Positions 24,209-36,568 of a DNA stretch of 64,000 bases are shown here, one piece after another (the stretch's first letter is position 1; the number at the start of each line of letters is the position of its first letter). The notes under the pieces were generated by a model, which worked only from the letters and a program-made list of their open reading frames with translations, had not been told where the DNA came from and did no database searches. The position numbers and the translations under genes were made by a program. The DNA lies in assembly GCA_037178975.1 (NCBI GenBank), contig JASJZH010000003.1, positions 6,882,001-6,946,000 on the forward strand. Direction: 5' to 3'. Origin of the DNA: Oscheius tipulae (taxonomy: Eukaryota; Nematoda; Chromadorea; Rhabditida; Rhabditidae).

Positions 24209-27200
24209 CGTGGAGAGCGGCCTGAAAATGGACAAGATTGTGACAGGACTGGAAGTTGCTCCAGGAAAAAATGAACACATCGATTGTGTGGTAGCAAACA
24301 GGTGAATGACGCAAATTCCGGAGAATCTAATGAGGCCAGTTTCTTTGCTGCTGATAAAGTTCAGGTGTGACATTTGTGTGCGGATTACGGTAGAAATAAC
24401 ATCGCTTCTATACGTGGAAAATCTCATCTCCCGAGCTCGAACATTCACGCATCACCGGCGCAGAGCAAGAGAGAGAGCGGATGTGCGGATGAAAATAAGT
24501 TTTGAAGGGCTTCACCCCGATGATTAATGGGACTCATCTTTAGCCTAATTTGGACAGATATTCGTCATTTGGATTTGACGGAGTGAAAAGATGGTAGGAG
24601 TACCGTGACAGGCCATGGCTGCATAACCCGTAACGTAACCTTGTAAACAACCACACTGGTTTTATTCTAGTCTTGGTTAAAAGTGAAGTTTATAATGGGT
24701 GAAAAGCAAAGGCCAAGTATTGATAAGATGTTCGTTTTCTTCGAACATTACACTTTCGACTCTTTTTGTTCAAATTTAACGACTGTCATAGAGTTCATTG
24801 AACCAAGGAAGTAAAACACAAGTGGTAGAATGACTGCTATAGCAGCTACTACAAATTTCTAAAGTTGTATCTAATCAACGCGCGTTATTTAACAGAATAG
24901 ATACAAAAATATCTTTCGTTTGGGGCGGGTTTAAGGAGCAAGCCTTCCAAAATCAAGATAATCCCTTTAAACTCTTCCAAAAAAACCCAAAGGAGACGAA
25001 AGAGCAGGTTCATAGTTGACGCTGGGTCCATTTCCTGAAGACCAGAAAAAGGAGCACATTTAGGCGGTGGCTAAAGTGCTCAAAATTGGAACACTAACTG
25101 GTCTCTAAAAAAGATGGACATAATGTGGAAGATGAAGACAGCATTTACGGAAAACAACTCTTTCGACAGATAATTGGCGTATATTCAAAACGTAGCTCAA
25201 AACAAAACTATTTCGAGAAAACTACAGTATTCCCTCCTTTCGAAGGGGCTTCCTCTATTTTTGTTTGTCCGCCTACCCTCTCTCAAAGGTTTCCTCTTTT
25301 TTTCCTTTTGAACATAGGAGCGATGGGACGCATAGGAAGTACAGGTGAGGACAAGAGTACACTCTAATCCCTGAGAGAAAAGCGCAAGTCACGCGAGGGA
25401 GAAGCTTGAAATGTTATCTTTCCAGAACAGTCCTATACGTACGCCTAGGAAAGCCACGCCCGAACCGTCTTGGCGAGCAGTGAGAATGGTACCTCGCCGT
25501 TATTTTAAAAGCCAGATCTACAAAGTTGAGGAAGTAATATAGTGAAGACATTAATAGTTGGCTGAAAATAGGAGGAAGTGATCCTAGAATGAAGCTCTGG
25601 ATTTGTTTGACGAGATCTGAGCTGATCCTTCTCTGACTCATATGATCCCCTCGTCCGTTCACTAATACTCAGTTTCTATTGTCTCATTATTGAGGTCTGA
25701 TCCCTCACGAGACTCTCGGAAAGGGCCAAAAGGCATTCACAAAAACAGATTGATCTTCTGTTCCTACGGTAAAAGACCGGTTGCTGGATTTAGGGCGTCG
25801 ATTTAGGATCATAATCCGAGACGGGGACGGATGGAGACGAGGAAGCAAAATGAGCAGAAGACAATAACCCAATTGGTGAGGCGGAGGAGAGAGTTAGAGG
25901 AGGAAGAGGAGCGAATCTAATCATGGAGAAGGTAGGTCACGAGGCGGAGATAATGAGCATTGCAGGTACATCTCTGATGAGCTGATGAGGTACGGATGGC
26001 AAGCATCAAAAGCGATCTATGTGATCTATCTGCTTCTTTTTAGAAAAGGAGAACCCCCAAGGCTAGAAGGGACCTAATTTGAGGACACTTTCCGGGGGCG
26101 AAGCCCTGATTTCGACTCCAGCCTAGGATTAATCGAATATGACCCGGAGAAGGGGGTCCATTCTGTTCTTCTAACGATGTTTAGGGGCTGACCAGAAATA
26201 GAGGGAACGGCGAATGGGACAGAAACAAAAGATCTTCTCGTTCCTTTGTTAAATATTTTTCTATCATCCGTTCCTCATTCCCTTTCAGGAACGAGGAAGC
26301 CTTCCATCGCCCGTTTGAGTCAGTAAAAAGGTTTCATAATCGATAGTGTCAGTGTGCTCATCAACAAGTTTCTACTTCTTAGAAAAAGAAACACCTTATG
26401 GGAAGAGAAGTTGGTCATTGGTCTGGGATGAAAATGGAAATTTACATCTTTGATTTGATTGAAAACAATTGCATCATAATTAGTTTCAGCCGGAGTGTTT
26501 TTGTTTTTGTAAACTCGAGAAGACGACAATTAACTAGACGAATGCTTTACCAGTCGCCAGTTTAGAGCGAAGTCTAAACTACATTATCGAAAAAAGTACT
26601 GGAAATGAAGGGTACATCAAGATTCCCGATCATTTCCCTCCTATTTCCTAATAAACGTCATTGAGTCAAGCATAGGAAAATGTTCAAAAATAGGCCCAAA
26701 AGGAGAGAACACGTTTGATTAAAAGAGAGGGATAGAGAGCAATTTAGGCGATCAGAGAGACGTGTTTCTTAAAGAAATGGGAGAGGATTGAAGACCGAGG
26801 ACAAACTCATTTTGGGGCCGAGAAAACACGGAGCGAGGGGAACTAACAGCCCGAGGTCTCAATTATGAAGATTTTCTTCCATTCCGGGAGCATAGACGTG
26901 AGTCAAATCAATCTCTCTCACTCCGTGTTTACATGAGTTAGGCGCCCATAAATAACGGGGGGCTGGCTCTGGCGACGATGTCCCTTTCTCCCTCTGTCTC
27001 TCCATTGGGGCAAAATAGGCCCTTTTATTTAATTAAAATGGAGAGACAGAGGGAGTCGGAGCTGCTGCTCAGACGTCATTCCATTCTGCGACTGGACAAG
27101 TCTGCAGAGAGGAGATTGGGTGAGGGTGGAGGCACGTCAGTGGAACGGAGTGAACAAAGGGAGTTTTTTTTAATTTACTTTTTTTAAAATGAAATGCTCC

Positions 27201-29088
27201 AAAACTCCTAAATTCTGTTCTAGTCCTTTCTTTGTGAAGGAATTAAATGAGTTGGGAATGATTTCTTGTATCCAAAAAATGTCATAAGAGCGAAAATGTC
27301 TGCAGAAACTAAAAAAGAAAAGATTATTGCTTATCGTGAAGTTAGGAACAGGATGTATACACAGGAAAAAATATATTAAAGCTGAGAATTGTTTAGAGCT
27401 CATAATATGTGAAATTACTTCACATTTGATTAGGATATCTTTTGTTTTGCATGGTGTATCAACTTTTGTTACCATTAAACCTTAGACTCTATCATTGATA
27501 CCAAATGTTTTTTCGTCTCAATATTCAGTTGGAACAATAATCAACCAGTGCGAGACGTGACCCACGACCCCTCAATCAGTCTGTATGCCTAACTGATAGT
27601 TTGAGAAACCTCTTCTATAGACTACTAAACACCCATAATGAATTTTTTCAAGTACGAGTGAATAGTCCAAGATCTCTCTAGAAATGCAAGAGAATACGCC
27701 ACTTTATTGGAAGGAAAGATGGCTGTAAAACAAAAGTTATAGATTCCGAAAAGGAGAGAAACAGGAAGTCCACCAGGCTGGGTTCCCTTTTGTTTTTTCG
27801 AAAGAGGTGGGAAGCGTCATTTGTGTGGCTGTCTCTCTCTCTTCAGCCTCCATAGCGAAAATGAGATTTTGAATATTTTTGTTTTCAAAATGGGTGAGAA
27901 ACCTGCACAAACTGAGAGAAAGCCTTCCTGAGCCCGTAGATTGGCCCCGAGGCGAGAGAGGGGCCCTCTAATCTAATCCGACAAAAACTTGTCGAGGCTC
28001 TGGGAAAGGCAGATCGTGACTGAATATTTCAGCAATGGCAACCAGCTAATGAAACAGCAGCCACAAGATGTCTCGTCTCTTCCGGGAGGGAGCCAACCAG
28101 AGTCCCCAAAGTCGTTTGTCGGCCATTCAAAGCCGTCTGTCATCAATCCGACACTAGCCTCTTCCAGAAAGTTCGTCCATACTAGTTCACACTAAGGGAA
28201 GTTGAACTTTGAGGACGGGTAAAGTAGAGCGCAAGGATTAGCGGAAAGTTCAGAAATAGAGGTTAAGGATTTGTCTTTCTTCTACACTTCTTTTAAGCCA
28301 TGAGAGGGGCCAAAAATAATTTAATTGGTGCTGGTGTATTGCTTTGCTTGAAAAGCTTTCGAGAAGAGCACCACAAGCCCTGCTCGTCCCTATCGGCGCT
28401 CGCCCGTATCGTCTCGGCGCGCGGCATCTCATCCTTATTGTCGAGCGGCACTTCACAGTTGCCTTGTCTTATTTCTTCCTAGAGTATTTCCTACTGTACT
28501 AGCTCGCATCGAAAAAAGTTCTTTGATTCTATGGAGAGATGATACAAGTACCATCCGAAATGCGAAAAGATTATCAAATACTTGAACTGATCGCATTCGC
28601 CTGTTTTTGTCAATTTGGTATTCTCCTCTCCACCTGACCTGTTAGTGACCGACGCTGTGCACAACTATATTTCCTCTATCAAAACATTAGGGAAGAGATG
28701 AAGTTTTGCGGATGCGCTGAATGAGACGATTAGAGACGGCAAGTGGCTCCGAATGGATTAGCCACCTCTCAGTCAGTCAGCTCTCTTCAAGAACAGGGTC
28801 AGTAGAGGGAAAGGTGCGAGAAGAGGAGGACGAATTCAATTATGGCTGAAGAGGTCCGAGGACTGGATGGAAGGATGTCACTAATCGGCCAATCGCTCCA
28901 AAAATAAGAAGGCGAAGGAGGACTTGGCTGTCACTACGATTTCCGGAAGTTGATGTGAATGGGACAGAGTACGGGTAAAGAGACATATTTTCATATTACT
29001 ACTGATCATTGCCATAAAATGGCCTTTCAGAATAGTTCAACCTACGCTAATTCATTCACTTTTTTCTTTGACGCGACTATCAGCGTTT

Positions 29089-29115
29089 GCCTCGAGGCTT
29101 GTAGTGCCTCGAGGC
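29089..29115. repeat. Two GCCTCGAGGC palindromes 7 nt apart
   Basis: The 10-nt palindrome GCCTCGAGGC occurs at 29089-29098 and 29106-29115, so the pair can also fold as a 10-bp hairpin with a 7-nt loop. Confidence 0.85.
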
Positions 29116-32100
29116 ACACGCATGAAGTTTTTCTCCGAGAAGTTACGTGCGTGAACACAGTTGAACCGAAGCAAATGTTTGTATTTGAGCTAAACTGTAA
29201 TCTACAGTTAGAAAATTACTGGCTGAGTTGGAGTGTTACTCCAGTTTCAGAGCAGATTTTACACAACGGTATATAATGCTAACGTTATGCGTTATCATTA
29301 AGTCTGTTTCAGAGAACGGGATTCGTTAGAAATGTACAGTGCTCTACTCATTTAATTGCCCTTTCAGTGCATTACTGTAAACATTAATCATTTGAACCCA
29401 TTCGATGAATCAAAAGCCCAGTTCTCTTCCCCACCAGACCAAAAGATAGATCTGAGGCTAAAGATAGAGAGAAAGAGATAAGTGACGTCAAAGGTACGCC
29501 TGAAAACAACCGGAGCCCACCCCCTCTCCTCGAGGTCAGGGAGCATGGGGCAGCAGCCTGTGGCTGTCGATGAAAATAGCTTAAGACTGCCCATAAACAT
29601 AGAAAGACCCGGATGGCTCTAATGAATAGAAAATGAGGCCTTTTGGAGGAAGCAGGACAGATTCCAAATGGGTCCTGCACATCGGTTATTCCCGCGCTTC
29701 CTACCCTACTTAGCCGAAATTGTGTGAAAACGCCCAGTGTCGCCAGAAAAAGAAACTTTTGCACTCACCATTATGAAGTGTGAACGAGGAAGAAGAGACG
29801 GACGAAAATGGAGGATCTGAAAATTATTTCGTGTTTATTATGCGGTTCTGGGAATAAAGCTGATTGGAAAAGGAGAGCTCGTGGAAAAGGAAAGGGAGCA
29901 AAATTACGGGAAGATGACGTGACATTTCTTGGATAAGTCATGGGAAACAAACAATAAGCGATTGAGTCAGGCATAATTGGTATACTTAAATGATCGACGA
30001 AGGAGTGAAAGTGGACCGTTCTAGACTCAGTTGATTGGTAAAACTAAGAGATGAGAAGATATCAAAAGCGAAATTATTGAGTCGCAATGGATGAGAGGGC
30101 ATTTGAGAAAGTTTTACTTTTAGATGCCGCTTTTAGTATGCCGAGATTTTAAGTTATTTGGTGTTTACTCCTGTGGAATGGAGTGAAAGTGATCCGTTTG
30201 ACTTTTCGGATTAAGACAGCATGATCGGATCCCCAGAACACTTCACCCCTCTTAACCAAAATCAAAAAAGCGGACGGCCAGTTGCTTGTTCCATCCAAAC
30301 TGCTCCCTTCTCTAGTAGAATGGGAAGGAAGTCATGAAATAGACTGAGAGTAGTGTGGGAGTGTCTAATCACGACTAACGGGCCTCAAAAGAATGCATGA
30401 ATGTGGCTACGTCCAAGAAGTCTAACAATAAACAAAATGCTACTTTTAGACACACATAGAGATTGGAGTAATTAGAGTTATTGAAAGAGAGGGAGCCTCC
30501 AGGATCAATAGACCGACCAACTGTTGAAATGAGAGCTGTCCTGACGTGTCAGGGAGAGGTTGGAGGAAAAAACAAGGCTGGTCTATCTCTCTCTGTCTAA
30601 AGGAAATCACTAGAAAAGAAAAACTGGCGTCGGCAACTGAATATGGATGTTGTGACGTTGATCGGGATAAGCAGCTTCCAAACTGGGACGCTCCAAGGCG
30701 CTCTGATGCTCGATGAACGTCTTTAATTATTCCAGGAGGCGAATTAGTCACACTCGACAGCGAGGAGAGAAAGATCTTGATTTCTTCAGCGCGTGAGAAA
30801 AACATCGGACTTCTAACCCAGGAGAATTAGCGTGGTCGGTTGATCTCGTCTTTTAAAGATCGTGAGCCTTATTGCAGGTGTATTCTGCATAGCAACTCAC
30901 TTGGAAAGTGAGTTTGAAACTGCAATACGAAAGCTATAACGGGTTTAAATAGTCGCAGGCTCTAATGGTTCCGAGCGTACCGCCTCGGCACGCTGTGCGC
31001 CTAGTACCCCGCCGTGGTTCTGGACGGCCTTCACGCAGATCGCCCAGCTTGTCCTACTTCTGGAAAATTATCTGTCTCTGTCTCTAGGTTCACTGAAATA
31101 GTTTTTCAGCAAACGGTAGCTCTAAAACTGCTCACACAAAGCCGTGTTTGGATGTACTAAGAACCGGCCAACCATGTTATGACGAGCATGAGAAAGTATA
31201 GATGATCCAATAAAAAACCCTGTTCACGTTTTTTCTACCAAATTTTTATGAGATTAAAGTGCTTCCGGAAGAAAACGGATGTAAAGTTGTAGAGGGACGA
31301 AGACATATGTGTGTGGCCACTTGTCTTGTTTTGCTCCAGAGCCTAGTCCATAAGGCGAGTCTCAACTTGTTGATCGAATCGACATGAATAATTGAATTGG
31401 GCCCAGAGTGAGAGGGAGGAAAAGTTCTCTGGTCAAGATTGAACCAGAGAAGTGAGTGTGTAAAAATATCTTCTTGACCGACACAGCTGTCTGCTCTCTG
31501 TCTCTGCTCGACCACCATGATCCCTATCGGACGGAAATAGAGGGACTCTGATGAGAGCATGGGTGTAAAGAGCTCAGATGAGGTCATTTTTCAGATAGAA
31601 AGGGTACATCGGATGGGGTGTAATCACAGCTGCGAGACACATAATTGAATGAAAAAAGGGCTAGAGAGAGAAGGGAGTGACCTAACTCTCTCTCTTCCCG
31701 GATTACGGTAGTTTGTCATGTTGGCGGGAAGACCCCAACACTTTCCGGGACTAGCAAATCAGCTGTGGCTGGAACGCTGATGGTCATGAAGAGAAAGCTA
31801 ATTTGAGATTTTTCTTAGAAGAATAAGGGTGGTGGAAATAGAAGATATGAATTGGGGGAAATTAGCTACTGCGGTATTTCTGTACCATGGTTAAGGATTA
31901 GCAGGAAGCTCGGCAAAACGGTGGATTCCTATCGGAAAACTGTCATTTTATGTCTACATAAAAACTGAACCTGACTGTCTAAATTTTAAAGAACGGATCA
32001 TATATTTAAGTGTAAGTTTTGGCAGGACCGTCTAAGTATTAAAGAGACATATAAAAAAATGTGTGCATTTTTCGGTGTGATTAACCTAAGCTTTCCTTCG

Positions 32101-33804
32101 AATGCACTAGTGATAAGATTTTTTATAAGACACAACATATCGGAACCGGTAAACGATGGTCTTTAGTGAGATGACTAGTAATGTTATAAGGCTCTTACGA
32201 TGCTCAGAATGTTTACAATCAGCTTAAAGTTTAGTAATTTAAGAACACTGTCTACCATCGGTAGAACTCCAATTGAATACACTTCAAATAGAGCGCACCT
32301 CGATCCTCGTTTTCTTATTTTTAGGTCCGTTTTCAAGCTAAATAATGTTCAGCAAAGTTTTCAAGACACCGCTCGGCTTGAAAGTTAAAGTTTATGACCA
32401 AAAAAGGCGCGGTCAGTTAAAACATCTCCACGGAGTTCGGATAATTTCAACAGCGAGACTAGAGAATTTAAAAAGCAGAGAACAGCAGTAAGATGGATGG
32501 AACTTTCAGAAGTTTTTAGATAATTTCCGTCAAAAATGCTCGAGAGAGCAGTTGTGTTAGATTGAGTGATGAGGAAGGGCTCCTCTGCCACCCTACACGT
32601 CACACGCCTGCGACACATCCATCATCGAAAATATTCAACAGGAGTGTCAAGATTAGAGCTGAAGTGGCCAGAGGCAATTTGTATTGAGGAGGATCAAAAA
32701 AGAAGGAGAGGAGGACAGCAGCTGTTCAAAGAGCGACTGACTGACAAGCTTCTCTCTCGGTTTCTCTAAACAGAATGTTATTCGAGATTAATTAGTACGG
32801 GGAGGTGTCCTAAAGAGTGGCTATTCTAGTAGGGCGACAATTGAGTTGCTAGAAAAGGCGCATGAGAGAGAAGACGTCCCCCTCGGGAACACTCGACTGC
32901 CCCGGGGCAAAAGACATGCTAATTGCTGTATTACATTGGCGACTTCACAATGAGGTTTGAGCAAATTGAAATGAGGTTTAGTGCAGCTCTTTTTCGGTGG
33001 GAAAGCGAGAAGTTGAGGATTGAGTGGGCTTCAACTGGGTACTGTAAGCCCGATTTACAGTAGTACATGATTTTTGGAGCATCCATCTGTTCAAAAGTTG
33101 AAACTTTGAATTTTATAAGCCCCACAAACTTGTAAAAATGGGGCTTAGGGGAAGAGGAAGGGAGGAGTTAAACTTAAAACATGCAAGTTTAGATTAGTCC
33201 ACATAAATAGGAAAGCTAGGAGGACACCCGACAGCAACTCAATTGTCTCCTATCCAAAATGTTCAAGAATTTTCAAATGAGAAAGAGATCTGCCGTATTT
33301 TTTAGATGGTTTGCATCTGCTATAAGTGGTAGGGACGTGCTGATAAGACCTTTCTGATTGAATCAGTACGACAGAGACGCTAGGAAACCATAATGATGCT
33401 TTGAGGTCAGGCTGGAAAATGAGCGGAGGACAGCATATCTCGGGTAGTAACATCATAGAAACCAGTTGATCTCGCTCCTGGCCTGAGCTATTTTTGCTAC
33501 TTGAACTGTCGTAACTCGACTTGTTAACTCAGATCTGGGATCCAGACTGAAAGCGCGATGGTGCGTGTGGTTGACAGTTTTTTTTTGTTTGTCCGAGGGC
33601 ACAAAGCAAGGATGGCAAGTCAAGAGTTATTGGGGAATTAGTTGACAAGTCAGTTGTGATCTGAAAGCAGCATGGGGATCATGCTCAGTTTGTGGTAGCT
33701 CAAATAGAACTGAAGGCCGAACGACTGCGAAGCAGCCACAGGCTACTGGTGAAACTTGAAAGTTCACAAACAGTTTGTCGAGCGTTTTCTCCGATAACCG
33801 ATGT

Positions 33805-33845
33805 CTTGAGTCGTAGACGGACGTCCATCGCCTATTGTAAAGATA
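33805..33845 (+). repeat. Partial copy of dispersed repeat R3
   Basis: GTCGTAGACGGACG followed by CATCGCCTATTGTAAAGATA resembles the identical core shared by the dachshund and TAF12 introns. Confidence 0.5.
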
Positions 33846-35030
33846 AAATTCAAGAACTGGGGAACCATTAGACGATTCCGAAAAGACAAAAGAGTCTGAT
33901 TTATATAATTTAGACGGGCACTGCAATGGTAAAAGAGTGGCATCATAGCTTACAATGCTAATTGGAAGATCTGCCTCAGTCTGAGCTAATCTATTCAGAA
34001 AAGGGAGAGATGGGGCGTGAGATTTAATGTATCTTTTTCTTAGAGAAAAAGTAGGTTCGTTACATGATCGTCTGTCATGTACTGGTATAGAACCGATGGA
34101 TCTACAGTATATAGACAGAAAGACAGTTTTAGACTCTTCCAGTGCCAATGGTCAAAAAAAGACCCAGTAAGTATTTTTCGAAAGCTAGGATTTATGGTGG
34201 GAATAGCTGATCAAGGCTGAGTGGGAGAGAGTGAGGTGTCGCCCTCTCGATTCCTGCTACCCAATTATCCCGGATTCCGGAGAGAGCTGGTACAGAGAGA
34301 GAAAGAGAAGACCAGGAACTTTGCCGACAACTTCACAATTAGGAGCTGCTTCAAAAAGCGACCAAGCGGAAGGGAGCAGCAGCAGATGCTGTAATTGAAA
34401 GAGAGTGGCGCGAATTTGAAATAAAAGGGAAAAAAGAACTAGATTCTAATGGGTGGCGGGGGCCTCCTCGTTCTCATCACATACTCGCTAACGTCCTGAA
34501 AATAGCCGAGGATGAATATTCAGATGGGACGCCTCGCCAAGGGGGGACGAGGGCGGAAACAACTTGGTTTCGAACCGAGAGGATGACGAATAAGTCTAAA
34601 GAAAAGAGGGATTCGGGAAGATCTATGTCTCTGTCTCTCTGTCTTTTTGTCTTTGCGAGCTCTGATCACCCACAGAGATCTGCCCTAAATAGACAGACAA
34701 TGTAATGACAACAGACACGGTAATTTCCTGACCAGCAATGAACATAGAACAATTGGCACTTTGTTTTCAGCAGCATCTCCAATGTACCCATGGGAGGTCA
34801 GAAAACCAAACAAAACATGATGGAGGGGGCAGACACGGACTGAGATTTGCATTGAAACCCCTCTGTCTCCTTACCTGGTTCTAAAACTGAAACTCAAGAT
34901 CAAGATGTTCAAAAGCAAAAAAAAGGCTTCAAAAAGACATCACAGGCTGAAAAGAGAATTCCAGACAATCCATAAATAATCTTCCCGTATGGGATGTGTG
35001 ATGGGCACACAGCCCGTGAATGGCTTCGAA

Positions 35031-35032
<2 letters not shown>

Positions 35033-35064
<32 letters not shown>
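35033..35064 (+). repeat. (TC)n microsatellite
   Basis: About sixteen TC dinucleotides, continuing imperfectly to about 35090. Confidence 0.9.
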
Positions 35065-35067
<3 letters not shown>

Positions 35068-35530
35068 CTCTCTCTCGCTCGCTCCCTCGAGCCCCCTTCC
35101 CGAATTGGATTAGGTTTGGAGGTGGACGAGAGTTGTTCGCACTTCTCTCTACTTACTAGTCTCTGCCCTCCGCTAATTATTCAGAAACGAAGAAATAGCA
35201 AGAGAATACGGTAATGCAAAATGTTCATAAGTGGGATGAAAGGCTTGTTGTCGTGGGGGATTCGCGACCGGATGGCTGCCATTCTATTGCGATGGACCCT
35301 AGAGACATAAAAGAGGATAGAAGAACTGGGACGTTCGCCGAAAACGACCGAAATCCGTTTGAAAGGTTGACGCGAGAGCAGACAAGAGATGCGAGTCGGA
35401 ATTGGACGATTGGCTTCGTTTCAGAACGATGCGGGTCGTATTGGAGAATCCGAGAGGATAAAATAACATGTCGAGAAATTAGACAAAGAGACAGAGAGAC
35501 AAAAGGCATGGACAGAGAGTCCAACTAAAA

Positions 35531-35650
35531 AGTGGACCTTAATTGTTTACAAGTCAAGCTCCAAACTGCCCATCGCAGTAGGTTATTCGCTTCGTCTGTC
35601 TCTCCAATTGGTAGCTCTAGAGCTTCGGCTGAAGACTACTGACTACGAGA
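35531..35650 (-). repeat. Dispersed repeat R2, inverted copy
   Basis: The complement contains GGAGCTTGACTTGTAAACAA, and before it AGAGCTACCAATTGGAGAGA and GACAGACGAAGCGA. These are in the same order as in the copy at 49957-50163. Confidence 0.75.
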
Positions 35651-36568
35651 GAGAGAGTGCGAAGCTATTGGCCTAACATAGTAAGAAGACCCGGAATCCC
35701 TGCCCCATATCGCAGCACTGGGACATCAACCGACGTTTGCGGGTTAGTTCTTTGAACTTGAGACAGAGACAAGGAAACGGAAACGAAAGGACAGATAGGC
35801 AGATAGACAGAAAGACAGAGAACTCTGATTCATTCTCAAAACTGTAGATGACTGAACCCAGTTCCTACTCTTTGATTTGCAAGGCCTTGATTGCCGAGAA
35901 ATTGTAGGTTCAGTGCAAAATGAGTCTGTCTGAGTATTATGGGTTTGACTCCAATGATTATAGACTGCATAGCACTTTTCTGATATACTGGTAAAAGTGC
36001 TACAGCCTAAAGGCACGATGCCAAATTCAAATGAATAGCAACTCTTAGTCTGAAGCGGTAACGAAGTCGAAACGAAGAAGGATGATTGAAAGACACGAAT
36101 TCCGAGTTGCTAGGCGGACCTGGTACTGGACACGGAACCATCAGCCAACGGCTATGGATATGGAGACTCACGGCTCTCTAGCCAATTAGAGGGCAAATCA
36201 GGCGAGAGGCAACACAACGTGTGACACGAGGATAGAGAGAGAAAAAGGATGGGTAGCGAGAGGCAGACCGCTCCGATTGCGTTAGGTTGCGAACCGAGGA
36301 CAACAAATTGAGACAACTCGGAGCGAGAAGAACGTTCGGGGAATCGAAGAGAAATAGAGGGACAGAGAGACAGAATTATGTCTACGATGACGAGTTGTAG
36401 CTCTCGTATTACGCGCTAGAGAACATATTAATAGCAACCAACGGCCCTCTCAGATTTCATACTCGGATTTATTTATCAGAAAGAGAGACATAATTATCAC
36501 GATTCGCATTGAGCATATGTGTGTACATGGGCATGGAGTGGAGGGAAAGATCAAGGGTGTGTAAACTA

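Larger units (their letters stand above)
24209..36568. other. 12.4-kb gene-poor region with purine-rich + strand
   Basis: I see no exon chain I can support. The + strand is markedly purine-rich (runs of GGAAGGAGAGAA type), the reverse of the 14-18 kb region. The longest open frame, 33627-34148 on the - strand, overlaps a repeat R3 fragment and looks non-coding. Contents seen are paired GCCTCGAGGC palindromes at 29089-29115, nested inverted repeats near 30871-30932, a TC run at 35033-35064, and an R2 copy at 35531-35650. It may hold distal 5' exons, introns or enhancers of the class B receptor. Confidence 0.45.

Noticed and set aside
30871-30932. Nested inverted repeats (TATTGCAG...CTGCAATA around AACTCAC...GTGAGTT) as a microRNA precursor
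   Set aside because: The arms are strongly asymmetric and I recognise no known mature sequence.
33627-34148. 173-codon open frame on the - strand
   Set aside because: It overlaps a fragment of repeat R3, has no splice or start context and no family resemblance.
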